Shown here piece after piece: positions 53,559 through 61,311 of a DNA stretch of 61,980 nt. The position numbers and the translations under genes were made by a program. The stretch covers positions 1 to 61,980 of the forward strand of contig NZ_NINX01000011.1 of assembly GCF_002188635.1 (NCBI RefSeq), written 5' to 3'. Under the pieces are notes generated by a model. The model did no database searches and was not told where the DNA came from. It saw only the letters and a program-made list of their open reading frames with translations. Source of the stretch: Pigmentiphaga sp. NML030171 (GTDB lineage Bacteria; Pseudomonadota; Gammaproteobacteria; Burkholderiales; Burkholderiaceae_B). Numbering within the stretch: the stretch's first letter is position 1; the number at the start of each line of letters is the position of its first letter.

Positions 53559-54536
53559 ATGGAGCTGAGACAGTTGCGGTACTTCGTTCGCATCGTTGAA
53601 CTGGGCAGCGTGTCCCGCGCCGCCAAGGATCTCTACATCGCGCAACCGGCCCTGAGCGCGCAACTGGCGAACCTGGAATCCGAACTGGGTGTGCGGCTGC
53701 TGGCGCGCAGCGTGCGCGGGGTCACGCCCACGGCGGGAGGCAAGACCCTGTACCTGCATGCCCAAGCCGTGCTGCGGCAGGTCGATCGCCTGCGCCGGGA
53801 CGTGGCCCATGCCGGCGCTCTGCCCGGCGGCCCGGTATCGGTGGGCATGCCCACCAGCGCCGCGAACGTACTGGCCGGCCCGCTCATCGCCGCCGTGCAG
53901 CAGCGCTATCCCGACATCCAGCTCAGCCTGGTCGAAAGCCTGAGCGGCCATCTGCGCGAACTGGTGGGCAACGGCCGCCTGGAGATGTCCCTGCTGTTCG
54001 AGCCGGCTCCGCCGCCGGGCGCGGCCGCGCGCGAGGGCGGCGACCTGCCCCACATCCACCGGGTCCCGCTGGTCGAGGAAGAACTGTTTCTGCTGTCAGC
54101 CACTCCCGCCCCGAGTGCCCGCGGCGGCCGCGTCAGACTGGAGGACGCCGCGGCGATGCGGCTGGTGCTGCCCGGACGCGCCAACATCACGCGCCAGCTC
54201 ATCGACCAGGTCTTCGCCGCGCGCGGGCTGGCCCCCCAGGTCATGGCCGAACTCGATTCGCTGTCCACCATCCAGGCCATCGTCGAACGCGGCCAGGCGG
54301 CCACCATCCTGTCGCTGTCCTCGCTGGTAGGCGAAGGCGCGCGCGACCGGCTGTCGGCGCTGTCGGTGGGCGATCCGCCCATCCTGCGGCGGCTCTCGCT
54401 GTGCAGCCCGGACATCGTCGCCATGGGCTCCGCCGCAGAAAGCGTGGCCGCGCTGGTCCCCGAGCTGGTACGGGACATCGTCGCGGCGGGCGGCTGGCCC
54501 GGCGCGACGATGCTGGCTGCCACGGAGGGTCCATAA
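53559..54536 (+). CDS. LysR-family transcriptional regulator
   Basis: 325 residues. HTH: MELRQLRYFVRIVELGSVSR followed by AAKDLYIAQPALSAQLANLE; effector domain from about 90 (PVSVGMPTSAANVLAGPLI). The start at 53559 has GGAAGGAC upstream; a start at 53520 would overlap the operator. Resembles the Nac-type regulator at 33280 in layout. Divergent from the GST operon; the next gene on its own strand is a CoA-transferase 79 bases downstream that it may also control. Confidence 0.92.
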   Translation: MELRQLRYFVRIVELGSVSRAAKDLYIAQPALSAQLANLESELGVRLLARSVRGVTPTAGGKTLYLHAQAVLRQVDRLRRDVAHAGALPGGPVSVGMPTSAANVLAGPLIAAVQQRYPDIQLSLVESLSGHLRELVGNGRLEMSLLFEPAPPPGAAAREGGDLPHIHRVPLVEEELFLLSATPAPSARGGRVRLEDAAAMRLVLPGRANITRQLIDQVFAARGLAPQVMAELDSLSTIQAIVERGQAATILSLSSLVGEGARDRLSALSVGDPPILRRLSLCSPDIVAMGSAAESVAALVPELVRDIVAAGGWPGATMLAATEGP

Positions 54537-54615
54537 CTGCGGGATATGTCCCCCGCGCAAAGTCCTATGACGCCGGCATCGCCGGTTCTGCTTAGACTGC
54601 CCGCCAAGCCACCGA

Positions 54616-55902
54616 ATGAACCTGAGCATGCAGAAAATATTATCCGGGACGATCGTATTGGACCTGACCCGCTTCTTCTCAGGCCCGCAGGCCACCCTGT
54701 TCCTTGCCGGCATGGGCGCGCAGGTCGTGAAGATCGACGATCCCGCCACAGGCGACCCCACCGCGTTCTCGCCCCCCTACGCCGGCCCCGGCGGCGTATC
54801 CTTCCAGCGGACCTCGGACGCGGACATGGGGCTGGCCTACCTGAAACGCGCGCGCGGCAAGCAATCGGTCATGCTGGACCTGAAATCGGACGCGGGCCGC
54901 GAGGTCTTCCTGCGCATGGCAGCCGGCGCCGACGTCGTGATCGACAACTTCAGCGCGGGCGTGGCGGACCGGCTGGGGGTAGGCTATGACGCGCTGGCGG
55001 CGGTCAACCCCGGCATCGTCTATTGCTCGTTGACGGGATACGGCTCGACCGGTTCCGATCGGCACCTGAAGGCCTACGACCTGATGGTGCAGGCGGCGGT
55101 AGGCCTGATGAGCGTGACCGGCGAAGCCGGCGGCCCCCCGGTCAAGACCGGCTCGCCGCTGTCCGACGCCATCGCCGGCGTGTTCGCCGCGTCCGGCATC
55201 CTGGCCGCCCTGCTGCACCGCCAGCGCACGGGATGCGGCCAGGCGGTGGACATTTCGATGGCCGACTGCCTGTTCTCGTTGATGTTCGACGAACCCTTCG
55301 ACTGCTACGAGCAGCTGGGCCTGCCCCAGCGTCAAGGCAGCCGCATCATGCGGTTCTCGCCCTTCAACGTCTATCGCTCGCGCGATGGCTGGGTAGTGCT
55401 GGGCGCGGCCACCGCCGCCGACTGGACCGCGCTGCTGGGCGCGATGGACCGGCGGGACCTGGCCGACGATACGCGGATGAACGACCTGGGCTGGCGCATC
55501 GCCCACAACGCGCAGGTCGACGCCATCGTGTCCGCCTGGACCGAGGCGCGCGCCACCCTGGACATCGTCCAGGCCCTGCACGCGGCCAAGGTTCCGTGCA
55601 GCCCGGTGCGCAGCATCGACGAGGTCATGCAATGGCGACAACTGCGCGAGCGCGGCATGGTGGTCCCGGTGCACAACCCCATGACCGGCACCGACATGGC
55701 CGCCAGCGCCCCCGGCTTCCCCATCAAGTTCAGCGCCGGCCAGGCCGGCTACGACGCGCCGGCGCCGCTGCCCGGCGCCCACACGCAGGAGATCCTGGAA
55801 ACGCTGGCCGGGCTGTCGCCCCAGCGCATCGAGGAACTGGCGGCACGCGGGGTTGTACGGTGCGCACCACAAGCGGCCGAGCTACAGCACAAGTCAGGGT
55901 AA
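54616..55902 (+). CDS. Family III (CaiB/BaiF) CoA-transferase with a replaced C-terminal tail
   Basis: 428 residues; ILSGTIVLDLTRFFSGPQAT at the N-terminus, catalytic D155 in HLKAYDLMVQAAVGL, and the usual small domain. Relatives normally stop shortly after the LAARGVV-type end; here 14 more residues (RCAPQAAELQHKSG) follow with no family resemblance, and the last nine bases overlap the convergent nucleotidyltransferase gene. This suggests that insertion of the AT-richer segment replaced the native stop. The rest of the protein looks intact and should be active. Confidence 0.88.
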   Translation: MNLSMQKILSGTIVLDLTRFFSGPQATLFLAGMGAQVVKIDDPATGDPTAFSPPYAGPGGVSFQRTSDADMGLAYLKRARGKQSVMLDLKSDAGREVFLRMAAGADVVIDNFSAGVADRLGVGYDALAAVNPGIVYCSLTGYGSTGSDRHLKAYDLMVQAAVGLMSVTGEAGGPPVKTGSPLSDAIAGVFAASGILAALLHRQRTGCGQAVDISMADCLFSLMFDEPFDCYEQLGLPQRQGSRIMRFSPFNVYRSRDGWVVLGAATAADWTALLGAMDRRDLADDTRMNDLGWRIAHNAQVDAIVSAWTEARATLDIVQALHAAKVPCSPVRSIDEVMQWRQLRERGMVVPVHNPMTGTDMAASAPGFPIKFSAGQAGYDAPAPLPGAHTQEILETLAGLSPQRIEELAARGVVRCAPQAAELQHKSG

Positions 55903-56574
55903 GCCAGCAAGCTGGCGTAAACGGCGAAGTACGACCTCATGCCTTCCCTGTGGGAAGACCCATTCCAGTCGATCAACAAAGGTCTCGTCCGCCAGGTATC
56001 CATCAGTCTCTTCGCGGATGAACTCGCGTACCTCCACAGGAGAGGAAGCAAGCTCCGAAAGTAACTCTTCGCGACCATCCACAACGTTCAGGATGTCCTC
56101 CATGTCACGATGCAGGAAGTCGCCTCTCCCGCGACTGTCGAAGGACTCAAACTTTGTTGCGATAAAAAAAGGCGCGCTGATGACGTTAATCGTCTCCCCT
56201 GCCGGAAGAGTCATCACCCGTGCCCACTTGACAGCTTCTGCGTACCACCGATTGACCGAGTGCCCAAGGACCTCTTGAGTCGGCATTACGTCCACGATGA
56301 GCGCGCCTTTTTTCAACCGGCACATGTGGTCATCGGATTGGGCCTCTTTGAAGCCAGATCCTTTGAGCTTGCGGAGTGACCCGTAGTAGTCATTCAGCGA
56401 TGTGACCTCGGCCACGAGATCCACGTCTATCGTTTGCCGTACAGAAGGTCGCCCTTGGTCAGTGATCAAGAGGCCCACCGCACAACCGCCGACCAGCATG
56501 AACTCGGCGCTGAGAGGGCCTAAAGCATGTGCCACGAGGCTTACGAGCGACAGATTCGGATCATTTGCCATCAA
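55894..56574 (-). CDS. Nucleotidyltransferase-fold protein, AbiEii-like putative toxin
   Basis: 226 residues. The nucleotidyltransferase core has FMLVGGCAVGLL (GG at 29-30), TIDVDLVAEV (D50, D52) and a third acid, D95 in LIVDVMPTQ, which together form the metal site of NTase enzymes. A distinct later motif is DFLHRDMEDILNVVDGRE (152-169). This layout is like AbiEii/AbiGii-type proteins, which are toxins of type IV systems, and other NTase toxins that modify tRNA ends. The gene overlaps its winged-helix partner as ATGA. Base composition is visibly AT-richer than flanking genes. Toxin function is inferred from gene pairing and fold. Confidence 0.78.
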   Translation of the reverse strand: MMANDPNLSLVSLVAHALGPLSAEFMLVGGCAVGLLITDQGRPSVRQTIDVDLVAEVTSLNDYYGSLRKLKGSGFKEAQSDDHMCRLKKGALIVDVMPTQEVLGHSVNRWYAEAVKWARVMTLPAGETINVISAPFFIATKFESFDSRGRGDFLHRDMEDILNVVDGREELLSELASSPVEVREFIREETDGYLADETFVDRLEWVFPQGRHEVVLRRLRQLAGLP

Positions 56575-57098
56575 AGGCGTGCCTTGAGTTCGTTGATGGA
56601 AATTTCTCTTTCTCGTGCGGCCCCCACGCGCAGCGCATCCACCAACGCAAGCACGTCATAGAAGCCCTCATCCTTCAATGCCACCTTTGGCACCGATGGA
56701 TGCAGAGGAATCACCTCAAAGCCATAGGTGGTTCCCTCTGGATAAGCCCAAACCGGCACAGGCCCTTCAGTTGCCTCAAAGTGCCTGGCAAGGAGTGGAG
56801 CGCCTATCGCAGTCGGCAGTCCTCTGCTCGCACGTCCGATCTCCGCCGGAAAGGCGTACTTCACGCCGTGAATTGCGAACTCCTGCAAAGCGGGCCTTAG
56901 TGCTCTGGGCGAACCCGCGGAGCGGCTCAAGAGCCGTGCCGACTCAGCCCGGCTTAAGGCCGCATGAATCGTCGAAAGCGACACCTCAAACTCACTGGCA
57001 AGTTGGGCAAGCAGGAAGTTCTGACTCCTGTTTACTGCAATCTTGATGGCAAGCACGAAGTCGAACGGCTTGAGCGCTAGTTGCTTATCCTTGGTCAT
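56571..57098 (-). CDS. Winged-helix protein, putative antitoxin of the NTase pair
   Basis: 175 residues. Residues about 18-58 form a helix-turn-helix (LAIKIAVNRSQNFLLAQLAS, then FEVSLSTIHAALSRAESARL). A loop with PALQEFAIHGVKYAFPAEIG and a C-terminal half with VIPLHPSVPKVALKDEGFYD follow. First in a coupled pair with the NTase gene, in the order antitoxin-toxin usual for such modules; AbiEi antitoxins also carry a winged helix, but I cannot show homology. The start at 57098 has GAG just upstream. The AT-rich upstream gap contains palindromes it might bind. Confidence 0.72.
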   Translation of the reverse strand: MTKDKQLALKPFDFVLAIKIAVNRSQNFLLAQLASEFEVSLSTIHAALSRAESARLLSRSAGSPRALRPALQEFAIHGVKYAFPAEIGRASRGLPTAIGAPLLARHFEATEGPVPVWAYPEGTTYGFEVIPLHPSVPKVALKDEGFYDVLALVDALRVGAAREREISINELKARL

Positions 57099-57342
57099 CT
57101 CTCAGGAACATCCCATGCTCGCTCTCAATTTCGCGAAAAAGGAAAAACGTACTATTAACTTGAATTTCCTATATTTTCTGTTTTCGAGAAAAACGAAAAC
57201 TTCCCGCCATCGTTATAGCTATCGCGCTAAATTAGACTTTTCATAGCTCTAACTCTTCAAAAAATCCTCTTGAGTAAAATTTAAACTACACTCTCCACAA
57301 GTATAGGCACTGTTATACTCCAACCTTTCCGGAGAAGAAAGT
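57099..57342. promoter_or_regulatory. AT-rich divergent control region of the inserted module
   Basis: This 244-base gap is much more AT-rich than anything else in the window. It contains the perfect palindrome TTTCGCGAAA (57129-57138) and the inverted repeat GTTTTCG (57180-57186) / CGAAAAC (57194-57200) with a seven-base centre. TATAGG (57302-57307) and TATACT (57314-57319) are possible -10 boxes for the plus-strand gene; no firm -35 was found. A CCGGAGAAG ribosome site precedes 57343. Confidence 0.55.
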
Positions 57343-58134
57343 ATGGCTTCGCCTGAGGCAATCCGAAAAAAGAGTCCACGCGCTCCTTCCATCTCGCTGG
57401 ATGAAGCACTGGACCGCGCCCTCAAGGTCTACGACAAAGAGCGGCTAAACCCTGCCCCACCTGATGTGGTTGCGCAGGACATGGGCTATAAAGACGCCAA
57501 CAATGGCCGAGCCTTGGCAACGATTGCTTCGGTCCGCTATTACGGCCTGCTGGAGCGCCACAATGATGGGCGGCTCGGAGTGACTAAAGATGTCGAAAGC
57601 TACAAGTACGCCCCGAGCGAAGATATGCGTCATGCTTATCTGCGGCGGTTCGTCGCTGCGCCGGCGTTGTTTGCCGAGCTTCTGGACAGATACGCCTCAG
57701 GATTGCCCTCGGACGGGAACCTGAGATACGAGCTGATCCAACGGGATTTCCTGCCCGCCACGGCCGAAAACCTGGTTGGCATTGTCAAGAGATCCTTCGA
57801 CTTTGCGAGGGTCTACGAACAGCCTCAGCATTCAGCGGAACTTGTATCTGAAGTTGATGAAACAGACACGTTGGCCAGCGAGGTGTCTGACATCGCAGCG
57901 TCGGCGACTATCGCTACACCTGTACAGGCACTACCACAGCGCCAGTCGCCCTCTCCCAGAGACGAAAACCCGTGGGAGGAACATGATCGCATTCCCGTTC
58001 GGCTTTCCGGGGGTAGACGTGCTTGGCTACTCATTCCGCCTCTGTTTCGCGAAGCAGACAAACAGCGCCTGAAAGCTCAAATTGACCTGCTTCTAACGGA
58101 AGACGAAGACGAAGCTGGGTTCGACGGAACGTAG
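57343..58134 (+). CDS. Protein of unknown function, 263 residues
   Basis: Not recognised as a named family. The N-terminal part (about 15-85: SLDEALDRALKVYDKERLNP, then VAQDMGYKDANNGRALATIA and RYYGLLERHNDGRLGVTKDV) looks like a winged-helix domain. The middle (90-160) is helical. Residues about 165-215 are low-complexity and acidic. The C-terminal segment from about 225 (IPVRLSGGRRAWLLIPPLFR, then KQRLKAQIDLLLTEDEDEAG) looks like a short folded module. It is divergent from the antitoxin-toxin pair and shares its AT-rich gap, so it may be part of the same system or just carried with it. Confidence 0.7.
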   Translation: MASPEAIRKKSPRAPSISLDEALDRALKVYDKERLNPAPPDVVAQDMGYKDANNGRALATIASVRYYGLLERHNDGRLGVTKDVESYKYAPSEDMRHAYLRRFVAAPALFAELLDRYASGLPSDGNLRYELIQRDFLPATAENLVGIVKRSFDFARVYEQPQHSAELVSEVDETDTLASEVSDIAASATIATPVQALPQRQSPSPRDENPWEEHDRIPVRLSGGRRAWLLIPPLFREADKQRLKAQIDLLLTEDEDEAGFDGT

Positions 58135-58192
58135 ACCAAAGCGATCAAGCGCACTTGTCCAGCTTGGCTGGTTTCTGCGTTCCCCGTAAAAC

Positions 58193-58217
58193 GAAAAAGA
58201 CCTCCCGCCGGGAGGTC
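58193..58217 (-). terminator. Intrinsic terminator of ppa
   Basis: Arms GACCTCCC (58199-58206) and GGGAGGTC (58210-58217), short GCC loop, then a run of T on the minus strand (plus-strand AAAAA at 58194-58198). Strong classical terminator. Confidence 0.87.
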
Positions 58218-58242
58218 TCTTCGTAGCGGCACGGCCCTCGCC

Positions 58243-58779
58243 TTACTTGCCGGCCCGCTGATAGCGCTCGATGCTGCCGACGATCTCCTGGCGGGCGGCT
58301 TCCGGGCCGTCCCAGCCCTTCACCTTGACCCACTTGCCCTTCTCCAGATCCTTGTAGTGCTCGAAGAAATGCTGGATGCGCAGCAGGTACTCGGGCTGCA
58401 GGTCTTCCGGCTTCTGCCAGTGGCGGTAGATGGGCAGGACCTTGTCCACGGGCACGGCCAGCAGCTTGGCGTCGCCGCCCGCTTCGTCGTCCATGTTCAG
58501 GATGCCGATGGGACGGCAGCGCACGACGGCGCCGACGGTGACCGGATGCGGGGTGATGACCAGCACGTCGACGGGGTCGCCGTCGTCGGACAGGGTCTGC
58601 GGCACGTAGCCGTAATTGCACGGGTAGTGCATGGCCGTCATCATGAAGCGATCGACGAACAAGGCTCCGGTTTCCTTGTCGACTTCGTACTTGATCGGAT
58701 CCGCGTTCATCGGGATCTCAATGATGACGTTGAATTCTTCCGGCGCCTTTTTGCCGGGACCGACTCGATCGAGATTCAT
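58243..58779 (-). CDS. ppa: Inorganic pyrophosphatase Ppa
   Basis: Hydrolyses pyrophosphate to drive biosynthesis. 178 residues, normal for family I. Visible parts are the [17 protein letters not shown] entry, [20 protein letters not shown] with the Mg-binding DDGDPVDVL signature, and [13 protein letters not shown]-rich hairpin (about 58812-58826) with T-rich sequence lies between hemY and ppa and may separate the transcripts, although all four genes point the same way. Its own terminator lies just downstream. Confidence 0.97.
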   Translation of the reverse strand: MNLDRVGPGKKAPEEFNVIIEIPMNADPIKYEVDKETGALFVDRFMMTAMHYPCNYGYVPQTLSDDGDPVDVLVITPHPVTVGAVVRCRPIGILNMDDEAGGDAKLLAVPVDKVLPIYRHWQKPEDLQPEYLLRIQHFFEHYKDLEKGKWVKVKGWDGPEAARQEIVGSIERYQRAGK

Positions 58780-58851
58780 AACTGCCTGGAAGGTTGGAAA
58801 AAACAGGTGGACCGGCCCGGGGCCGGCACGACATCGAAAAAAACCGCTGCG

Positions 58852-60147
58852 CTAGAGGCCGGCCGCGCGATCGGGCGCCACGTCCTCTTCGCTCTCGAAC
58901 TGGGGCCGCGCGGCGGCGGGGGCGAACAGGACGGCTTCGTCGGCCTTCAGGACCGGCAGGCCGATCACCGCCTCGGTGGCCAGGCGCCAGTGCCGCACGG
59001 CCTCGACGGCGCGGTCGGTGCGATCGTACAGGCTGGCCAGCAGCGCATGCGTGCGCGGGTCGTCGCGCTCGCTCAGGCTGCGTTCGAGATATCGCTGCGC
59101 CGGCCCCCACAGGCGCCCGCACAGGCACAGCGTGCCCAGCGCCTGCAGCAGGTCGGGATCGTTGGGGTGCTGGCGCAGCCAGCTCTCGGCCTTCTCCAGC
59201 CGCGGGGGTATCTGTTCGGGGCTGCAACGGGCATAGGCCTGAAGCAGGACGGGACTGAGCTGGGCGTCGAGCGCGGTCTCGAGGATGCGGCGGGTCCGCA
59301 GCTCGTCGCCATCGGCCTCGAACACCGCGGCGCCGGCCTGCGCCACTTCCGGCAGGACGCGTTCGTCGTCCTTCAGGTCCTTCCAGATCGCGCGCCGCGT
59401 GGCGGCATCGCTGGCCGACCGCAACAGCTCGGCCGCGGCGGTGGCGATCATGCGCGTGGCGGCGGCCGGATGCAGGGCATTGCGCTTGGACAGCGTGCGC
59501 GCCAGCTTCAGGACCTCGGCCCAGTGCCCCAGGTCGCGATGGGCGCGCAGGGTGAGCCGCAGCGAATGCATGTGCTTGGGGCCGCCTTCGTGCAGTTGCG
59601 ACAGCAAGGCCAGCGCTTCCTCTGGCCGCTGCTGGTCCAGCAGCATGTCGGCCTCGACCAGGACGACGGCGGGCTTGAGCCCGGCATCGGCGTCGGCGGC
59701 CTCGCGGGCCTGCGCCAGCAGCAGGTCGCGGCGGGCGAACTCCTGCATGGCATGCGCCGCCCGGGCGGCCGACAGGTTGGCCAGGACGCGGCGCGACGGC
59801 ACGTCGGTCTGTCCGGCCACGCTGCTCATGTCGGCCTCGGCCTTGGCATAGCGGCCTTCCAGAAGGTTGATCCAGCCGCGCTCGAGCAGTTCCTGCTGCT
59901 GCGCCAGCGCGCGGCGCGCGCGCCAGCGGCGCACCCGCACGGGCAGGTCCAGGGTCCAGGAGATGGCGCGCAGCGCGGCGTACAGCACCGCGAACAACGC
60001 GACCAGGATCAGCGCGGCCAGGCTGGCGGACAGCTCCACCCGGTAGGGCGGCAGCAGCAGCGCGACGTTGCCGGAGTGATAACGCAGCCCGACGGCCAGC
60101 CCGACGGCGGCCACCAGCAGCAACAGGGTCCAGAACCAGGTGCGCAT
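58852..60147 (-). CDS. hemY: HemY protein (heme biosynthesis operon, TPR membrane protein)
   Basis: 431 residues. Two N-terminal membrane spans (FWTLLLLVAAVGLAVGL at about 5-21, and LAALILVALFAVLYAAL at about 43-59) bear the HemY_N domain, followed by a long TPR-type helical domain (ELLERGWINLLEGRYAKAEA and later PDLLQALGTLCLCGRLW). This is the proteobacterial HemY of the hemCDXY operon, not the Bacillus protoporphyrinogen oxidase of the same name. Its function is not clearly settled. Follows hemX by three bases. Confidence 0.92.
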   Translation of the reverse strand: MRTWFWTLLLLVAAVGLAVGLRYHSGNVALLLPPYRVELSASLAALILVALFAVLYAALRAISWTLDLPVRVRRWRARRALAQQQELLERGWINLLEGRYAKAEADMSSVAGQTDVPSRRVLANLSAARAAHAMQEFARRDLLLAQAREAADADAGLKPAVVLVEADMLLDQQRPEEALALLSQLHEGGPKHMHSLRLTLRAHRDLGHWAEVLKLARTLSKRNALHPAAATRMIATAAAELLRSASDAATRRAIWKDLKDDERVLPEVAQAGAAVFEADGDELRTRRILETALDAQLSPVLLQAYARCSPEQIPPRLEKAESWLRQHPNDPDLLQALGTLCLCGRLWGPAQRYLERSLSERDDPRTHALLASLYDRTDRAVEAVRHWRLATEAVIGLPVLKADEAVLFAPAAARPQFESEEDVAPDRAAGL

Positions 60148-60150
60148 GCC

Positions 60151-61311
60151 TTACCTCTGCGCGCCGGGGACGGCGTTGCGCGGCAGCACCGACCGGACCG
60201 CGGCCAGGCTGTCATTGAGATTCGGCAGCTCGATGGAGATGTCGGTCTCGCGGATCTGCCGCAGCAGCGTCTGGGCATTGCGCGTGAGCGGCGCGTTCGC
60301 ATCGAAATAGGCGGGCAGGGCCTGGCCGACGGCGTCCAGGTCGGCGCGCCAGGCATGCTCCTGCCGGGACAACAGGGCCAGCCGGGCATTGAGCAGCCTG
60401 AGCTTGAGATTCTCGCGCACCATGGCGCCCTGCTCGGGGGATACCAGCAGGGCGTCGGGCTTGTCGATGCGGCGGATGCGGATCAGGTCGCGCATGTCGC
60501 CCAGGAAACCGTCCCGCAGCGGCCGCCACCACGCGGTGGCGCGCTGCCACCAGGGCGCGTCGCCCGCCGGCGCCTGCGCCGTCTCGGCCGCGGCCGGCGC
60601 GGGCTGGCCATCGGCCTCGTGGGCCGGCTGCACGCTGGCCAGCAGCGGCAGGCGGTCGAGCAGGCCGATCAACTGGTCGATCTTGACCACCAGGCCGGAC
60701 ACGTCCACCGACGGCAGTCCGCGCAGCCGCTCGAGGTCCTGCGCGATGGCGCGGCGCACGGCGGTGAACTGGGGCCGGTCGGCGCGCGCCAGCCGGGCGT
60801 CGGCCACCTGCAGCGCGGCGATGGAGTTCTGCACGTTGCCGGCCAGTTGCAGCTGCTGGGCGGCGATGGACAGGGCCTGTTCGACCTCGATCAAGGTCCA
60901 TTCGTCCTCGCCGCGCGACAGTTCCTGATAGAGCTGCTCCAGCGCGGCCTGCTGGCTTTGCGACTCCAGCACCTTGGACTCGAGCACGGCCAGCTTGTCG
61001 GTATTGCCCTGGGCGATGGACAGGGCCTGGCGGGCGCGGGCCTGGGCATCGCGGGAGAAGGAGTCGATCTCGTTGAAGCGGCGCGCCGATTCGCGGCCGA
61101 TGGCATCGACCAGCTGCTGCTGGCGCCACAGCGCGGCAGCCAGCACCACGATCACGATCAGCGCGAAGGCGAGCACCGTTCCGAGCCAGGGGAAGGAGCG
61201 GGTGGACGCCCTGCCCTTGGGGGCACGGCCGGCGCGCTCGGTTGCGGAACGGGTATCGTTGGGCGCAGGACCCTGCGCGGATGCGGGAGATGCGTTCTCG
61301 GATGCAGTCAT
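60151..61311 (-). CDS. hemX: HemX protein (membrane protein of the hem operon)
   Basis: 386 residues. An Ala/Pro-rich cytoplasmic N-terminus, one membrane span (TVLAFALIVIVVLAAALW at about 45-62), then a coiled-coil-rich periplasmic domain. It is often labelled uroporphyrin-III C-methyltransferase, but no SAM-binding motif is present, so that name is doubtful. Start overlaps the hemD stop as ATGA. Sits in the conserved order hemD-hemX-hemY. Confidence 0.92.
   Translation of the reverse strand: MTASENASPASAQGPAPNDTRSATERAGRAPKGRASTRSFPWLGTVLAFALIVIVVLAAALWRQQQLVDAIGRESARRFNEIDSFSRDAQARARQALSIAQGNTDKLAVLESKVLESQSQQAALEQLYQELSRGEDEWTLIEVEQALSIAAQQLQLAGNVQNSIAALQVADARLARADRPQFTAVRRAIAQDLERLRGLPSVDVSGLVVKIDQLIGLLDRLPLLASVQPAHEADGQPAPAAAETAQAPAGDAPWWQRATAWWRPLRDGFLGDMRDLIRIRRIDKPDALLVSPEQGAMVRENLKLRLLNARLALLSRQEHAWRADLDAVGQALPAYFDANAPLTRNAQTLLRQIRETDISIELPNLNDSLAAVRSVLPRNAVPGAQR

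Noticed and set aside
55903-58171. Short inverted similarity at the two ends of the AT-richer block (GCCAGCAAGCTGGC and CCAGCTTGGCTGG)
   Set aside because: The match is imperfect and short, lies within the NTase coding end on the left, and no target-site duplication or recombinase gene accompanies it; not enough for a transposon call.
60151-61311. HemX as a uroporphyrinogen-III C-methyltransferase
   Set aside because: No SAM-binding or CysG/CobA motif; it is a membrane-anchored coiled-coil protein, so only the locus name is used.
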